The notes: generated from the sequence alone by a model not told the origin. A DNA stretch of 64,000 nt from Cryptomeria japonica (GCF_030272615.1 NC_081406.1:398860939-398924938); one strand, 5' to 3'. Shown: positions 45,519-57,806, numbered from the stretch's first letter. Numbers and translations are program-made.

Positions 45519-46680
45519 TGTTGGCTTGATGATGATTTTTGTATTTGATGACTTCATGTGTTGTCATTGATGGCACATATGTTCTAATTTTTATAGTCAT
45601 CTTAGTATACCAGTTAAGGTAAACCTGTACTATTGAGTCATTATATTGTTAACCGGTATCATATGTATGAAGAAGTCTAATCGGTATGAAGATGTCTAAA
45701 CCAGTGTATGTAGATAACCGGTATATGTAGATAAGTCAATCGGTTTTGATTAGTTCTAGAGTTACCAGTTTTGAGATGCAACAGATAAAGTCAAGAAGGA
45801 GCATGGAGACAATCATCCAGAATAAATTCAAGTGAATCAGTATGTGAGTATTGAAGCAGTCAACCCTTAACCGATATCAGTGTTCTGATCAGTTTCCTAG
45901 TTTGTGTGATGAGTTATCATCAGTTGTGATGTGTTACCACCGACTGACACTATGGCAGTAATTTGTGTCATGTTAAGGAAGATTGTCTAGATTCATTGAA
46001 CCTAGAAAATTTTGTCAAGATTCAGGAGCTGACATGAAATCTAATATCTATAAAAAAGACATTGTGATGAGATATTTGTAATAAAAGATACAAGTTATGA
46101 TATGAGTTTGAGTTGATGCGGTTTGTTGAAGGAGTTGCAGAGTATGTCAGTGATACAATAATGTATGGACATAAAAGGTTCTAAACTAGGAGAAGGTGGT
46201 ATTCTTAGATCATTCCCATAGTTGTTCTTTAACCACTACAATAGTAAAACCCCTTAACCGGATAACCTCTAACAAGGTTCATTGTATAAATCCTCTAACA
46301 AGGTGATTCATTAATTTGGATCTAAATCCTCCACTGAGGTTACCTCTAACTAGGTATAGCTCCTAATAGGGTTTGAGATCTCTAATAGGATCTGCTCCTA
46401 ACAGAGCATTTGTAGACCTTAATTGGCCAATTATCTATTTCTGTAAATAGTTAACTTGTGAGTTCTATCTCATTGTGGTTTTTCCCAGTTGGGTTTTCTA
46501 TGTATAAATATTTGTGTTATGGTGAATGTTTTTCTTGTGGTGAATGCTTTTATAACACTTTGGATTATATGCAAAGTCATTAGTAAATTGGTTAAATGTT
46601 TTTACCAGTCTATAATTAAAGTGTTACTGTTTTTGCTTTCACTGATTCACCCCCACTCTTAGTGCTTTATAAGTTTATCA
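45519..46680 (+). repeat. 3' LTR of element C
   Basis: It matches 14291-15414, including the TATA box (46049-46055), and ends AAGTTTATCA. It has a small extra block (AGGGTTTGAGATCTCTAATAGG-like, near 46360-46395) relative to the 5' copy. Confidence 0.9.
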
Positions 46681-47471
46681 AGCTGGCATCCACTATTGCA
46701 TATTTCAAAGGAGTGTGATCAACTAGAATGATGCAGTGATTTTATATATATAGAACAATGTTAAATATACTCATAATCATTGAGTTGTGCTCAAAACATA
46801 TGAAGAATGAAGGTGGTGTGACTGTATGTAGGTCCAAGGAAGCTTGTTTGAAGAAGACTATATTGAAAAAGATATGTAGAAGTCTTGAAGAAGAGCCAAC
46901 AAAATGCTTACCTTGTAGCTAAAGGGGTATTGAAAATGCACATTATTGCCAGAGAGGAAAAAGAAGCTCAAAGTGCAGTTGCAAGACGATCTTGCAATTT
47001 GCAAATAATTCTGATCCCTATGGTAATTATTTTTTCCCTTTGAGGCTAAAGTATTGAGGAGACAATGAAGGGTGAAGACATAGGAGATGTGGTTTTGGAG
47101 CCATACAAACCCTCTTGTGAGCAATTTTTAAAGTTTTCCCCTGTCAGGATGAGTAACAGGAATTACTCATTCTCATTGTGTCTACATCAATAACCACCCA
47201 TGGTTGATGGTATTTAGGCCTGGAAGGTGGTTAGTCTATATTGAAGAGCTTTGTCATTTGCACCAAATCCTTATGTATAGCCAACCAAATGGTTACACTC
47301 AAAGACAAATATGGATGTGACCGATTTTCACAGGTCATATCTTCTAAAGATGGGATAGTTAGGTAAAAGGAATTAGACACATGTAAGTATCCTGAGGCTT
47401 GTTGCATCCCTTGTTGTTATAAAAGGGATACTAGGGCTGTAAAAAAGGATTAAATTTTTTTTTGTATTTGT
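46681..47471 (+). other. Unassigned sequence with an LTR-like core promoter, cut by element G
   Basis: No gene is supported. A strong plus-strand TATA element lies at 47418-47425 within TCCCTTGTTGTTATAAAAGG. The region from there to 47460 is similar to the promoter region of element I (minus strand, 12880-12930), including a GGGCTGTAAAAAAGGATT-type run. It is probably part of an older LTR in plus orientation that G interrupted. Confidence 0.45.
47418..47425 (+). promoter_or_regulatory. TATA box of a probable old LTR
   Basis: TTATAAAAGGGATACTAGGG, very close to the TATA region of element I on the other strand. No coding sequence follows directly; element G begins 46 bases downstream. Confidence 0.5.
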
Positions 47472-48194
47472 TGATGTGAGTTTTGAGTTCTCTTAACATT
47501 CATAAACTCTTTCTCTCAACCATGAGTTTATGTTCTTGAAAGGTTTAGGGGACCTAGACCTCAAGGCTCGAGATGTATTATAAAACCCTATGGTTCTGCT
47601 CAGTAGTAGACATCAATTATTTTTATACAAGGGGATTCCAATTAGTTTCTTTAAGATAAACTAGTTTTTGCGTTCTCTAGAGGATTATTTCTATTATAGT
47701 TCACAATTTTTTGGATGCTTTGAAATAAAGATAAAAAAAATGCATTTAAATTCTTAAATGAATTCTGATATTTTAAGCTAGTATCTCAATACACGCCTTT
47801 CTGAAATAATCAGTAATGATAAAGAACAATCTTACAAATAAACAAAAATATTCTCTCAACTATTTATAAAATTGTGCGATTCACAAATGAAACACTAAAT
47901 CAAACAAAGTTAGGGATATAGCGCACTGGAAATCCGTGCTGAGTTATATTTTATTTTATACAAAACAATGAAGTACAATCACATATCATCAGCTAAAGTT
48001 CTTCAAACCTTATATTACTTGCAAAGAACAAACACTACTAAAATAACTATTTCGTAAGAGAAACAAGAAAAGAGGCTCGAACTTATTAGAGCTCTCACAA
48101 GTCTATAAATCTCAAACTGCTTTCAACATGAACATCAATCTACTTTTAAAGCAAATTCTTAGCAAAAGGACAAAATATTGACAGCTCAGCATCA
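47472..48194 (-). repeat. 3' LTR of element G
   Basis: On the plus strand it starts TGATGTGAG and, by the purine tract, ends CAGCATCA, giving TGATG...CATCA ends. The left 210 bases match 62187-62392 well. The rest has no second copy, because the right LTR is truncated, so the inner boundary depends on the tract and the terminal inverted bases. Confidence 0.65.
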
Positions 48195-48205
48195 TTCCTA
48201 CTCCC
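48195..48205 (-). other. Probable polypurine tract of element G
   Basis: The minus strand reads GGGAGTAGGAA directly before the inferred start of the 3' LTR (TGATGCTGAG). Confidence 0.5.
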
Positions 48206-48482
48206 GGTCAATGTTTGACTTTTCTTTCAGCTCAAAAGTATCTAGTTGTTTCTCCCAAAACTGTTGAAGACTTATCAAAATTTGGGCCATTACTTTCCTT
48301 TTAGATTGCTTTATGATGGACAAATTGTATTCTTTCACAAAATATTTTACTCACACAGGCTCTGTGTTTTGATCTTCTTCGGAAAAATTGTCTTCATATT
48401 GTCTTGCCCAACTTTGGATTTGTCCTATGTCTCCTAAGACCCACGAATCTGCATCTCTGCCTAAATTTTATGCACTCTTGTT

Positions 48483-51400
48483 CTATTCATCTTCAAACAC
48501 CTCTAATATCACATCTTTACCCACCTCTATTACATCCTCTACTAGTCTTGCCATATTCAATATTTCAATGAGTTTGGCATTTTGGTGTTGGGCCTCTGCT
48601 GCGTCCTCTTTTACTTCTTGCAACTTATTTATTCCTTTCCACAAACTATTTATTTGCCAAGTATTGACTGTTGTTCTGATTTTCACTTGAGGCAATTGCT
48701 CCGTAGTCAATATATGCTATTCAATGATTTCTTTCGTAGTCATTTCCTCTACCATCTGGAAATATGACGTTTCTACTTTAACATGTCCCAACAATTCTTC
48801 ATGCAACTTTTGGGTCCTATCAATCCTCCTAATCAATTTCCCCCAAGTGGTGTATCTATCTATCACCACATTTAGTGAAGTTTTGGCCTATTCTAGTACT
48901 TTCTTGGTCCATTCAATTCAACCTTTCTTCTTAGCAAATCTACTACTTTAGCTTCTTCTTGAGACACCCATACTAGATGGGCTAGGATTTTTTGAGGAGT
49001 TTCTCCCCTTTTGGTAATCCCTTTTATAAACTTTACCAACTTATCTATCTGCATTTTCTTCTCTTTTATCTTTCTTTTGTCCATCTGCATTCTCTCTTCA
49101 ATCAAGGTGACTCCTTCTTTGGTTACTCTCATTGTTTCTACTCTGGATGGTTTTTCCAAGTGAATCGTAGTTATTCGGTACTCCTGATCAATTGGTTCTT
49201 CCTTTCCCTCTTTGATTACATTTTCTACGATATGCAATTCTCATTCTCCTTTGGGATTCACCTGTTTAGTGTATTGGGTTTTAACCACTTTCCTTTTCTT
49301 CCTGTGAGGTGTGCTTGATAGTAAACTATTGAAATCTAGTGGAATTACCTCTATCGGCCTGCTAGGCTTTTTCTATTGCTTTAACCATTTGAGCATATTC
49401 TCGTCTTCTACATTTACTATGCTAGCCATTTTCATTATGGTTCTCTCCTTTTTTGCTTCCTTTCTCATCTCTAACTCCTTTGAACCCTGATCTCTCCCTT
49501 CTCTTTTATCGTGGTTATCCTCTGTTTCCACCCATGGGGATTCTCCTTCATCTTGCTCCTTTCCTTTTTGATGTTTGTCCCTGCTATCGGTTATGTTTAA
49601 TGTTTCATTTAACTCTTGGGCTCCATCTTCACCTTCCTTGGTGGGATTTTCTTTTTTCAAATATAGCGGGTCATCTTGAAGTAGAACTTCAAAATCATGT
49701 GGTTCTTCTTGATGTGGGGGTGTTTTTTCTTTGAGGTGTGGGACTTCTTGCACTACTTCATCACCATCTCTTACCCGTTTTTCATTTTCTTAGACTGCTG
49801 ACATCTCCACATTCTCTTCCACTATTTTTGGTTGATTTTCCTCATGGAGTGTTGGATTTTCTTTTACTCTTCTTTGCTCCGCATCAAGAGTCTCATCCAC
49901 TTCATGTTGTATATCATTTTCCTTTGTTGTGCCTTACTCGGATTCTCCCGAGCCTTCCAATTTTATCACTTGGTCCATCATATTTTTTCTTGTTGATGCC
50001 TCTGCTACATGCACTGGATTTTGTGGTGATTTTCCCTGTTCCATCTTCTTTCGCAATTCTTCTAAGTTTCCCTTGCGGTGTTTTTCTAGCACCTAATTTA
50101 GATCATCATAGAATTATGGATCTTCCTTAGTTCTTGCCCCCACTAACCTAACTATGTCACCCAAGGTGTTTTTGACTGACAGAAGGGATGCAAACAACTA
50201 CATAATGGATCGAGACACATTTATGGGAATGGTCTGCCATGGCTGCTCTTGGTACATTTCTTCTGGCCAACATATTCAAGTTTGTGTCGGTGGTGAATAC
50301 CTTAATCCCTCCTTTTTCTAGCTCTTCTACTTCTATGGTACCCGGTTCTATGATTTTAGCCATATCTATACTTCTTTTGTGAACTAGAAAGTCTGTATTT
50401 TCCTTGGTATCCTTTCTTTTTATCTTCCTCTTTATGGTCTGCTTTGTTCCTTTATGCACCAGCTTTGCTTTACATTCCTCTAACCTTTTCTTTATCACTT
50501 CTAGGAGAGGTTGATTCAATTGGTCCATTGAGACCATTTCTAGTTCATTTGGTGCAGGTTCTACCATTAGTCTTTTCTCCATATTATGTGCCATGTAATC
50601 CGGCCTCAAGATTTCTCTGTCATCTTCAGCTATCTTTGTGGGTACTTCAATCTCTATTTTGGCTGGCCCCAACTGCCTTATTTGTGCTAGTGTTAACCTT
50701 TGGTAATATTTTCTCTTTCTTACTTCTATTTCATCCTTGCAATCCATCTAGTAATCTTCTATATTTGGGATGTGTTTGACTCTTCTAGCATTATACCTTT
50801 CTATCTTATTGAAAGGGTCATAATCCTTCCTTGTGTACTAGAAGTATTGCAGATGCCTAGCCAATTGGTCTTCCTCTACTTTCTTTGCATTTTGTAGTGA
50901 TTTAAATTAAATTTCTCCAATCTTTCCAAGTAATTTAAACCCTAGTTTTTGGTGGGAACTCAGATAATTATCATGAAATTCCACCATTTGTCTACAAAAT
51001 TCAGTTAACCATGCCCAAACTGAAGGGTATCTTGCCAACTTGAAGGGTTTTCCTAAAAATCGCTATGCCCGCAAGTATGACCATGTGGGTAATTTTATAT
51101 ACCAACCACCATAACACTTGATCACTTTCGTTACTTCTTCTAGCACCCTTTCACTTGGTCTTCCCTCTAATTCCTGAGAAAGCTTCATGACAAAGTAGTC
51201 TTTAACTTCTTTATAATAGAACACTGATTCTTTCTTCTCCAACTATGGGAAATATGCATGTACTAGGTTTTGGCCTACCTCTCTTCCTAAAATACATATA
51301 GTGTTCAACCCTTGAATGTTTTCTTTTACTGCACATGCATATAAAATGTACAAGGACATGTAAAAGTTTCCTAAAGTTTTCTCTATGGCATGGTATATGG

Positions 51401-52060
51401 AGTCACTAATGATTTGAGCCTAGTCATAAGTTCCCTTATTTTTCTCAAACTTTGGATGTAAGTGAATATCCACTCATGAAATACACTGCTAATCTCCAAT
51501 CTGGCTATCCTACTGAGCTAGGTAATTCCAATATACACATCTAAGTGCATTTCCTTTCTTAATACTAGAGTGGGAAACTTTTCTAGTATTTTTCCTTGTT
51601 TCCTGATGTACCACTCTTCACGTATAGTTTTCTCACATGCTAACCTTGACTCCTGAAATTCCTTTTCTACTTGGGCTCTACTTCTCTTTATCCATCCTCC
51701 CAGGGTGGGAATCCCAAGGAGTTCTTTGACACCTCCAGGTGTTAAGTCTGCATATACCCTGTGATTATAAATTACCTATCTTTTGGCCACATCATAATGT
51801 TGGATGCATTGCTTGACTAGATCATGTGCATCTATAGCGACCAAAAACCCTGCAGCCTATATTAGACCACTTTCCCCCATATTCCTCATTTCATTTGTGG
51901 CAATTGGTTCTATCATCCTATTGATGAGGTCAGCAAGGTTGCAATCTCCTAGATGAGTATCCAAATAAAACCTGGTATTGATTATTATTTGTGGAAATTT
52001 CCATTCGAATTCCCTCTTTAATTCGGTTTTCCTAGTACCCATCACTTTGTATTTTGTTCT
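48483..52060 (-). pseudogene. Extra ORF downstream of integrase in element G (about 1,190 codons, broken)
   Basis: Minus-strand frames join across several frameshifts and stops. The N-terminal part (52045-51500) reads KREFEWKFPQIIINTRFYLD, later DLVKQCIQHYDVAKR and LTPGGVKELLGIPTLGGW. The middle (50747-50157) reads QRLTLAQIRQLGPAKIEIE. The C-terminal part (49753-48483) is highly charged and helical (KRKIKEKKMQIDKLVKFIKG; NAKLIEILNMARLVEDVIEV). The phrase LTPGGVKELLGIP has the same feel as ITKEAIHVVTG in the second ORF of A, B and C, and both proteins combine a globular N-terminus with a charged helical tail. Some plant gypsy elements carry env-like or other 3' ORFs; no signal peptide or membrane segment is evident here. 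Function unknown. Confidence 0.6.
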
Positions 52061-55000
52061 CCCTGCTTACATTACCTATGTTATTTCTAAGAATCTTATA
52101 TCTTGAATAGTTAAATGATTTAAACTTGGCTTCCTTTTAGTCTTACTCTATTTTTTATTGACAACCATTCATACAAATTTGCTAAGTTAGGTTAGGGTAC
52201 TTAACTTCTTTGCTTGTAGAATCGGTAGAAGAATCTGAGTATACTAACTACTGGGATGCTCTGTGCTTTCTCATGTATCAACTCTTGTATTACCTACAAC
52301 TTATAGCATTGCAAATTGTACCATTGCATATTTTATGCCACTACTGCCACTTTCTATTTAAGAATTAGTCATGTCCTTCACTTAATTCGGCGTATGGTGA
52401 GCTACTGACACGAGAAAAGAAATAACCTACTTGGAGGGAAATTCGAAAATAAAAAAAAATCTATATCTAATGGTCACCATGGCATTTTCACATTCTTGGG
52501 TCAGAGTACCCTTTTTGAGGATGCTGACACATGTTTTCCCTCAATAGTACTTATGCAAACCCTTTATTACTTTACAATCCAATACGAAAATCTCTCCTCA
52601 ACACTCTTCAACACTACCAATGGCATTTTATCATTCTTCTCTGATGACGCTTTTACCCGCTTTTATTACCTTTTAGTTTGGCTGTACTCTTGTGGGGTGA
52701 CTTTACCTCTTGTCCTTCGGGGTTTAGATAGAAATTAACTTCACATTCACACTTACCATGATTAACCTTTACAAATTATCCACACTTCTTCTTGTTCTCG
52801 CTAACTAATTCAATACTGCGAAACATCGGGCCATGGGGAAATTTTAACTTTTGTTTCTTTTATCTTTTCATCTCACAATACTTTAAAATCCGATATTTTC
52901 TGCGATTACCCATTTGTGGGGAAGTCACCATCGGGAACTTTGATCTTTCTCTTTATTTAGCCTATTTCAAAGTGCCTAATTATTCCTACAATCACCTTTT
53001 TCTCTGTGTGACAGTATTCCTCATCTCTTGAATTAAAAAGCCCACTAAGCATAATTTTGGTGGGTCCCCATTGCATAGCCTAAATGGGGCATGTTGTATT
53101 TTCACACAACAACTTGCCACCCTCCACTCTTAACCAAAAACTCTTTGGTTTAAAATTTAAGATGAATTTGTATCCAATATTCTTTAAGGTTTTTCTTGAG
53201 AATAGTTTTGATTTTCACCCCACCAACATCAAACTCTCTCCATGCCATGAAGTTTTGTCAAGTTCCTCAAGTGTGTTCTTGTGATTCATTCCTTCCTCTG
53301 AAGGTCTATCATTAAAGTAATATATTTGTCAAGCTATTATTTTATCATTCCTCAATTTTTATTTATTTTTTGATATTGCCTTACTGCCAGTCAAAGCGTC
53401 TATAGCCCCGGTAAGGTTATCCTTACCATTTTTTTTTTCTTGCTTCGATATAACTTTTGAGCTCATTTGAAGCAAGATTTTGGGAGCTTCTACCTCTGAT
53501 ATTGCATTGCTTTTCCTTTTTAAAGCATTTTTCTTTGAATTTATCTTTTCTTTTCAAATTCTTGGATGGCTTCAGTCTTGAGGATGATTATTCATTTTCA
53601 CTTCACAACTCATTATCTTTACCGATAAATCCTTCAAAGGACTCTTTAATATTAATTGTTTATAGAGCTTCTTGACTTACTTTATTCAGTCCACAACATT
53701 TGATGCCATGTTGTTTACAAATCACTCAAGCACTTGGATAAGACTTCATCCCAAAGAGGAAATCAGTAGTCTTTGCCTACTTTTGGAATGGGCAAGATAC
53801 CTCATTTAATGCTATTTTATTGGTGACCGGACCTTTATTATTGCATATTAAGAAATTTTAATTTTTGAGACAAGTCATACATGTGAGTCGAAGAGACATT
53901 CTTTTTATAATCTCTTTTAAATCATTAATTGCAGCTTGCGTCAACTCCTTACAACTATTTATGAATCTCTAAACCTCTTGGTACCTTGACCTCCATCATA
54001 TTACTTATGTATTTCTCATCACTATGATAACACTCTCAAAATTTGAACTTTCCCAATTTGTTACCCTTTCAAGCATGTATGAAAAGACAAGCATTTATAT
54101 CTTCTCACTTGGTACCTCTATTTATTTTGTTCCTGCAACTCTTCTTTTCATACTTTCTCATAATTAATTTATGCTTCTTATGCAAGCTTTCCTTTGGCCA
54201 TGGCTCATGAACTTTCTCTATTGGTTGACTACGCTATATGATTAACTAGAAGCTCTTGTCAATTAGCTTTTTTAGGGTCTGTTAGCAGTCATTGCCTGCA
54301 TCACATATTTATGCTTCATGACATCTGAGATGCTGATTTAGTTGAAAGAGCACCGAAATGGATCTTAGGGAATGAATTTTTTATTTTGACCACTAGATAT
54401 AGGATAAATTCTAATATTGCATCCCGCTTTATAGCTTCTCTACTAGACTTGGGGGAAGATGATGATATAATTTTGGACTTGTATGACCATCTGTTGCATC
54501 CCAACTTTCTTGGAGGTTTAGATGTGATTTTAGAAGTAGCCCTCTCTGGATATGGCATCCCTATGCTCCAAGATGTTGTGGATTTCTAGGTTTGACCCAT
54601 TCCACTGTCGGTTTTTTCTTTGTGGTTTTTGAACCAGCACTATTGAAGACCACCAGAAAATATCGAGTCATTCTTGTCAATACTTAAAGCAATACTGCGG
54701 ACTGATTCCAGACATTGATGGGGTTGGGAAACTAGACTTTATAATGTGGCTAATGATTCTTAACAATTGAAAGTTCATTTTACATCTTTTGGCCTATGTC
54801 TACTAGCTTCGTTCTCTCAATAGTCTCTGACTTTTTGCCCTGTGTTGGCTTTGTACATTTTGGATGATAATTTTGATACATGTACATACTTCCACAATGA
54901 TAAATGTAATCTCTATATTTTGGCTTCTAATTTATGTGATTGCTTTCATTGTTGAATATGCTTGGTTGCTCAATCTACCAACGGTTCCACACCGAATAAT

Positions 55001-55147
55001 CTAACACTAACTCTAGCTTAAATCGGACCTACTCCTACTAACCAAATTACTTCACTCACTCCGCGGCTTATTATTGTGACTACCCTCAAATTTAAACTAA
55101 ACTATGCTATTTAAACTATATACACTACTAATCTTCTAACTCCGCAC
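52061..55147 (-). other. Non-coding gap between integrase and the extra ORF of element G
   Basis: No minus-strand frame of interest. Plus-strand frames here are Phe/Leu/Ser-rich and typical of the pyrimidine-rich strand. It contains the TATAGCCCCGGTAAGGTTAT motif at about 53400-53424, related to two blocks in element E. Undetected insertions in this gap are possible. Confidence 0.5.
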
Positions 55148-56292
55148 TTAAAAGTAATGTTTCAGAAATTGTCCATTAACATGCAATGCGAGGGGTTCTC
55201 CTTGAAAATTTGATAACCTAAACGCATTATCCCCTGTAATTTCTAATATTTGGTACGGGCCTGACCATACAGGTGATAATTTTCCGAAGACTCCTTTTTC
55301 GTCTTGCGATTTTTCTCTATAAAGCACCAGGTCTGCTAGATAAAATGCTTTTACCTTTGCACACTTGTCAAACCATATTTTTACAATTGACTAATGTTTG
55401 TTCATACATTTAGTGGATTTATCTCTCTTTCCATTTGTTTAATAATTGAGTTAATCTTGCTTCTTCATTTTTTTCAAACCCTAAGTATTCTTGGATAAAT
55501 TTCAATGTCGGTATTTTTAGGTTCGTGGGTACCACCGGATCTAAGCTATAGACAAGATGGTATGGATAATTTCCCAGGCTATTTTTAATTATTGTCCTAT
55601 TTGCCCATAATGCATATCTCAAAACAACATGCCACCCTCTTGGGTTTTTGCTTAATAGTTTTTATGACATCTATCAGACTTTTATTAGTGGATTCTACTA
55701 AACCATTACCTTGAGGATAATAATTTGAAGAAAATTTTAGAATAATGCCTAGTTCAAATGCCCCATCAACAAATTTTAAAGATGTGAAAGTGGGGCCATT
55801 GCTACATACCAAGAAATTTAGGACTCTGAAACGTGTGATGATGTTGTCCTCTAGAAATTGAATAACCACATTCGTAGTGAAATTCCTTAATGTTATTGCT
55901 TTAGACCACCTGGTATAGTAATCTGTTAATGTTAAGATATACCTGTGTCCTATCGATGATGGAGGATTTATCATTCCAATTAAATCCATCCCCCATTGCA
56001 CAAATGGTCATGCTTTTGTTACAGATTGTAATGATTGTGTTGAATATTTTCCTTTATCCGCATGGATTTGACAAGCATGGTAATGTTGTATGTGATGGTA
56101 AACATCCTTGAAGATAGTGGACCAGTAATATCCTGCCCTTAATACTACGTAGGTTTTAGCCAGATGTCCTTCGTGTCCTGTACTGAATTTATCATGAAAT
56201 TCATGAAGGATCTTTTCTGATTCTTCTTTACTTACACAACTCAAGTAAACCCTTGCATGATCTCTGCGGAACAAATTACCATTCTTTATCAT
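55148..56292 (-). pseudogene. Element G integrase
   Basis: The frame begins with KNGNLFRRDHARVYLSC. The zinc region HEFHDKFSTGHEGHLAKTY then HYHACQIHADKG has Tyr where the first Cys of the CxxC pair is usual. The core includes WGMDLIGMINPPSSIGHRY, LTDYYTRWSKAI, FLVCSNGPTFTS (Asn-Gly where Asp-Gly or Asp-Asn is typical) and YYPQGNGLVESTNKSL with the catalytic Glu. The C-terminal part ends VNGQFLKHYF at 55148. Stops and frameshifts occur near 56002 and 55600. It inserts cDNA into the genome when intact. Confidence 0.85.
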
Positions 56293-56650
56293 GTAATTTT
56301 ATGTTTTAACTTTTAATTCTCTGTGTTATGATCTATTCAAATGGTCTGGGCAATGGCTTGTGATGAAAGATGCATCAAATCTTCATATCAATCATCTTGG
56401 TTTTTGTGATTAAGCACATACTATTGGCTTATCACTTGTGGATTTGTTTCTATAATTTATTGCACTAAAGCTTGTCCTCTTACCAACTTCATTGGGTAAA
56501 TGTCTATATTGAACTCATGTATAATAGTAATCCATATATCACGTCATTCTCCTATCTCATTTTGCATTAGAAGGGTTTTTACTGATGTGTCAGGCACAAT
56601 TGCAATAACTTTGCTCCTTAGAATGTAATGCCTAAATTTTTGGATTGCTT

Positions 56651-56935
56651 TTACCAACGCAAAAGAATTTTTTCAATATTTATGTATCTCAGCTCCACAT
56701 ATTTGAAAACACAACTCATAAATGATATGGACGTTTCCTCTTTCACCTCAATTTTATGTGTTAGTACTGCGGCGCAAATATGCTCAGAAGCGAATGAGTA
56801 GATATAGAAGGGTTTGTTATAATAAGGGCTAGACAATTCTGGGGCATCTACTATTGCTTTCTTTATATTTTCAAAAGCTTCTCGTGCCCCTTCTGTCCAT
56901 TCTATTTTAGCCTCTTTTTTCAACATTGCATTCAA
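56651..56935 (-). pseudogene. Element G RNase H (gypsy type, after RT)
   Basis: It reads MNAMLKKEAKIEWTEGAREA, then ELSSPYYNKPFYIYSFASEH and ICAAVLTHKIEVKEE, the usual connection and RNase H start after a gypsy RT. The rest up to about 56300 is heavily degraded. Confidence 0.75.
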
Positions 56936-56939
56936 TGGC

Positions 56940-57806
56940 TATACTATCTCCGCAAAACCTATAATGAGTTTGCGGATAAAATTGATCTTTTTGAAACATG
57001 ACTTTAACTCCTTTTTACTATTTGGGGCTTGTAACTTCATCAGCACACTAACTTTATCTCAATCTATTGAGATTATAGCCTCAAAGATTATATGTCCTAA
57101 CAACTTTCCTTCTGTAACCCCAAACATACATTTCTTCAGATTTAAAGATATCTTGTATTGTTCGCATTTCTTTAGCACTTTCTGTAAATCTTGTACTTGC
57201 GTGGAACTATCCTTTGAAAACACAGTCAAATCATCTATATAAATTATTATGCACTTGCCAACCAAATCTTTAAATACAATATCCATTGCCCTTTGGAATG
57301 TCGCTCTAGCGTTTATCAACCCAAATGGCATCCTCCTATAAGTGAAGGTTCCCCACTTTGTGGTAAACGCAGTGTTTAACCTATCTTGTTTATCAACCAT
57401 AACTTGGTTATATCCTGAAAATCCATCTAGAAAAGACATAATTTGGGATCCGTTAACTATTTGTAGCACTTTGTCTAAAGGTAACAGTGGGTAATTGTCT
57501 TTCTGAAGCCCTGTTTAGGTTTCTAAAATCTACGCATAACCTTATACCTCCATTTTTCTTACGAACTAGAACCAAGTTCGCAACCCAAGTTGAATGCATA
57601 ACAGGGAATATGATTCTTGTAGACATCATTTTTTGTACTTCTTTTTGGATTAGGGGCTCTATTAAAGCATTAATTGGTCTTTGTTTATGCCATAATGGCT
57701 TTGCCTCAGGTTTCAAAGGAATCGTATGAGTGATAATTGATGTATCATATGTATTCAATTCTTCATACATCCAGACAATGACATGTATATAATCTTTTAG
57801 TGCTTG
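56940..57806 (-). pseudogene. Element G reverse transcriptase
   Basis: It reads MYEELNTYDTSIITHTIPLK, then RINALIEPLIQKEVQKMMST-like, NLVLVRKKNGGIRLCVDFRN, MSFLDGFSGYNQVMVDKQDR, MPFGLINARATFQRAMDIVF and the catalytic IIYIDDLTVFSKD near 57230. A frameshift separates 57469 from 57453. The YIDD box and the DGFSGYNQ phrase place it in the non-chromovirus gypsy group. Confidence 0.9.

Larger units (their letters stand above)
14291..46680 (+). mobile_element. Element C: two-ORF non-autonomous element, interrupted by D, E and F
   Basis: The LTRs at 14291-15414 and 45519-46680 both begin TGTTGGCTTGATG and end AAGTTTATCA. Removing element D and one GTAGA leaves an element of about 7.6 kb. Its interior holds a knuckle gene (15483-16739) and a second ORF (17273-19067 plus 43866-45221), as in A. 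No protease, integrase, reverse transcriptase or RNase H was found. Primer site and purine tract are copia-like. It is the outermost of at least three insertion layers. Confidence 0.9.

Noticed and set aside
48246-50900. Several plus-strand ORFs of 60-130 codons
   Set aside because: They lie opposite the charged minus-strand ORF of G, are Leu/Phe/Ser-rich and show no domain; they are shadows of it.
52496-54589. Plus-strand ORFs, including a fairly ordinary-looking one ending PMLQDVVDF (54386-54589)
   Set aside because: Short, no ATG for the last one, no recognised domain, opposite to the element, in the non-coding gap of G. A captured gene fragment cannot be excluded but is not supported.
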